Assembly: GCA_000231825.2 (NCBI GenBank)
Contig: JH720317.1
Span: 755,060 to 819,059 of the forward strand
Length of the DNA stretch: 64,000 bases
Direction: 5' to 3'
DNA from: Tetrahymena elliotti 4EA
Taxonomy: Eukaryota; Ciliophora; Oligohymenophorea; Hymenostomatida; Tetrahymenidae
Within the stretch, counting starts at the first letter, position 1; each line of letters begins with the position of its first letter. Positions 60,952-64,000 of the stretch are shown in pieces. The notes under the pieces are model-generated. The model saw only the letters and a program-made list of their open reading frames with translations, had not been told where the DNA came from and searched no databases. The position numbers and the translations under genes were made by a program.

Positions 60952-63900
60952 TCAAATTTTTTAAAGAAATTATTATGACAACATTAAAGAAGGTCTGGAT
61001 CTTTGATAAGCATTTGAACTATTTGGTTTTGTGGTTAAGTTCCTTATGGAGAGATTACTGAATTCTGTTTATCTGCTTTTCCTTATCTTTTTTTTACTTT
61101 CTATGTTCATTTTAGAGGCAATTTTACTTTTTTTAGAATTCTGAGCTTTCTGGTTTCTACGCAATTTGAAAACTACAACTTTTGCATTCTTTTAGGGGTA
61201 ATAAAAATTGAAGTGCTTCATTATGTCTATATCAATTTCGTTGTCTTACACTTTAACAATATCATTTTTAATATAACCTTTTTCGTAAGCTAATTTAAGA
61301 TTCTTTCTAACAATAAGCATATCTAAATCTAGTAAGCCTTCTTTAAATTTAATTTACCATTCTGAAGAATATTACTGCAACTCACCAGAAGAAAACATTT
61401 AGAAAGTTTATGTTCTCCCTTAGCTATTATACTAATTTAAATTTTACAGAGTTTATTATTTATAGTCAGTAAGTGATTAGTTCATTGAATTATATTAAAT
61501 TATAGAATTTCTTGGGGAGGTTGATTGTGGTTGTGATTTGCTTTAATCATAAAGTAACTAAGCTACTTGTGAAAATGTTTTATTTATTTTTTAATCCTTG
61601 CTTCTTTATATTTCATGATATTAATCTACTTAAGGTAAACTATTACGAGGTGTTGTATTAATGGGGGTAGTAGGGATGTTTTGAGAGAATTTAACTTAAT
61701 TAGGTAACTATCTTTATGAATTCCTTTTTTATAGAATGAGAGGTGAAGTTGAGATAATATTTGTTTGTTATCCAAGTTGTTAGTTTGAAGCTACTTATTA
61801 AATCTAACCCTCACTATCAAAATAGCTTTAGCTAATACTTTGTGGGTAGTGCAATAAATTTAGATTTGTATCAATGTGCTCTAAGTTTTGTAAAACTATA
61901 GTTTTTGCTTATTTATTTTTTCTTTTTTTAGGAGATAATAACACTGGAGAAGTAAAATCATCAAAAATAAGATTACTAACAACTGACATTCTCTTTGGGG
62001 ATTCTAACTCTTTACTTATATATGAAGAAATATTCCTTTCTGATCTCAACATTTTTTTAGCATTTTTTTAGTAAATATTAAACATTTCATCTTAGAATGT
62101 AAGCTCTTTATGAGATTATTATTTTTATCCACTTGATTTATTATTTTAGTCATCATCAATGTCACATTGATCTTCTAATTAAGATTTATTCATTTCAAAT
62201 TTATTTAAATCTTTAATAGATGTTTGGCTGTTTCTTTTTTTAGAATTCTCCTATCTATATGGAGATTAAGAAGAAGTTTTTTTTAAATAGATTTGATTTG
62301 TATTGTTGTTTCCCTGCCTTATTTGCTAAAGTGAAGCACTAACGTTCAAAGATGATTTGCTAATATTCAATTAACCATTATTATTGTCTTCAATTAGTTG
62401 AGAAGAGTTAGCTCTATCATTCAATATTGATGTGGTAGAATATATTTGAGCAGGAGCAACATTCATTTCTTAATAATCCAGATAATGGTTTGTAATTTTT
62501 TCATATTAAGACTGAGAAGGAGCCATACTACTACTATTACTACTTCTAGAATGATCTATTTATTTAGAATTATTTTTATCATATTATTTATCTTCGCTTT
62601 GTGTTTATATAATAGTGTCTTATTTATATGTCTTTTTATTTAAGGAGTCAAGTGATTTGTTTACTGATTATTGAATTGTATCTTCTTCACCTTCTTCAAT
62701 AACTTAGAGTTGTCTTGATTATACACCTGACGAAGTATTACCAATGTTGATATTTTTTATATTATCAGAATTTCCATTTTTTTTTATTTCTGAGCCTAAG
62801 CTTTCTTTTTTTAATTTAATTTGAGAAAACTCTATCAGCCCTTTTGGCTCTTTAGGGATAATTTAGTTTATCTTTTGATGTTGATTATGAGTTAAGTTAC
62901 TTTTTAAAGAAGAAATTATTTTTTAAGTGTTAATGAAGTTAGCAAAAGATGATGAATCCTCTTCTAAGTATTCGGTCATATCTGACTCACTATTAGTTGT
63001 TTCACTTGATGGTAGGCCGTTCTAAGTAGATTATTTATTACTTTTAAGCAGATTGTATAGTTCATTTATTTCTTCATCTCTTTATTGAGTTAATACAAAT
63101 TATTTTGCTTCATCTTAATAAACAGCTAAATTTTTAAAACAATTTGTTTTAGTTCGATCTTTGTTTTAGCGAGAATGCTTTTATCTAACTGCTTCTTCTT
63201 CTAAGCTTTTCTTCCATCTCTTTTTTTAGTAATTTACATAAGGGCAAGAGCTAATTTAATGATTTGGATTGGAACAGGACATGCAGTTCTAAATTATACT
63301 TTCTGTTTTACTGTTAAACAAAGCTTCATCCTTTAGCATCATATACATTTCCTTCAAAATAAAAATTTGAAAAATCTATTGAAAAGAAAGCAAATTAGCT
63401 TACTTAGTCTCTTGGATATTTTTATAGAATGTTCATAAACTCGTCTTTTTAAATTAAAAGAAGAAATCCAACTCCATCAGATTTTATAGTGTAAGGACTA
63501 ACCTATTCTAAAATAAATCCTTCGTATCCAAAAGAGGAATTTTTCTTTATTTAATAATTGATAAATGAATAAACAAACTATAGGGAAAATGCATGGGTAG
63601 AGTTTTGACAAATAAATTGAAAGAATAGGTAGTATTTTATAATCAATCTCATCAAAATTTTATCAAAAATTTCCTTTTTTTTGTTTTTGCTGAGTTGTAA
63701 ATAAGAAAAAACTTATTGCTTAAATGTTTTTATAAATTGAATAGAAAATAAATATTCCTCTTTTTTGTTATTCTGCATAAAAAAATTAATTTCTGAAAAT
63801 CAAACATTAAGTTTACTGTAAGCGTTTTGACATTCATAAAAGGAGTTTTATGCATTTTCTCATTTGATAAAACTTAAACTGGAATGCTTAAAGTAACTGA

Positions 63901-64000
63901 TCCTTATGCAACATAATAAATGCAATTATCTAATTGATTATTCTTAATAATTATCTCATCTGGGAAAAGTACTTTTTGTTTCATGCTATTTCTGACTTCC
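60952..64000 (-). CDS. Channel I: C-terminal half of a CNBD-like potassium channel (partial, runs off the right edge)
   Basis: Only the sequence from the first CNBD half onward is in the window; pore and N-terminus lie beyond the right edge. The edge begins in KQKVLFPDEIIIKNNQLDNC, then IYYVAQGSVTLSIP (about 63880-63985). After an intron the second half reads FGYEGFILEQVSPYTIKS (about 63480-63540). The knuckle CMSCSNPNHQISSCPY is at 63244-63285. A long Ser/Asn/Gln-rich tail leads to LLDLDMLIVRK, then VQDNEIDID in place of the usual VPDNE (about 61220-61340). A basic C-terminus follows, and TGA is at 60952-60954. Channel identity is inferred from these shared modules, since no pore is visible. 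Confidence 0.83.

Overview
The window is about 80% A+T and can only be read with the ciliate nuclear code, in which TAA and TAG encode glutamine and TGA is the sole stop. With that code, long interrupted frames become continuous, and in-frame TAA/TAG fall at conserved Gln positions of recognisable proteins. Short A+T-rich introns (GTAA...TAG, mostly 50-150 nt) split most genes. This fits a Tetrahymena-like oligohymenophorean ciliate; the species is an inference. Every gene I can support lies on the minus strand, so transcription runs right to left.

Left block (1-6923): a duplicated pair of unrelated genes. One is an intronless polytopic membrane protein of unknown function (493 aa, 3355-4836, plus the first 40 codons of a paralogue at the left edge and two decayed fragments). 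The other is a seven-exon, 233-residue atypical short-chain dehydrogenase of the HTATIP2/TIP30 type (5881-6923). A second dehydrogenase copy (1569-2603) is decayed: it has lost both splice signals of one intron, has a frameshift, and lacks the catalytic Tyr.

Right block (7544-64000): a tandem array of eight complete genes (here A to H) and one partial gene (I) for potassium channels with a cyclic-nucleotide-binding-like domain. There is also one truncated duplicate (39398-40962) and one older relic (about 20410-20880). The channels share one architecture: a Gln/Asn-rich N-terminus, six membrane segments with a weakly charged S4, a T(T/I/V)GYGD filter, a C-linker and a CNBD-like fold whose phosphate cassette is replaced by FGYEGFLLG. 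After these come a 14-residue CCHC zinc knuckle, a short KAM...ND motif, a disordered tail and a C-terminal cassette (LQDLDMLVVRK...VPDNEIDID). B/C and G/H are close pairs. D and the truncated copy share coding sequence and 3' flank. The array therefore looks like ongoing birth and death of tandem duplicates.

The zinc knuckle joined to a potassium channel, present in all nine genes at the same place, is the most unusual feature. The rest is A+T-rich spacer with direct repeats, microsatellites and one small G+C-richer patch at 41040-41160. I saw no tRNA, rRNA, telomere repeat or CRISPR array.
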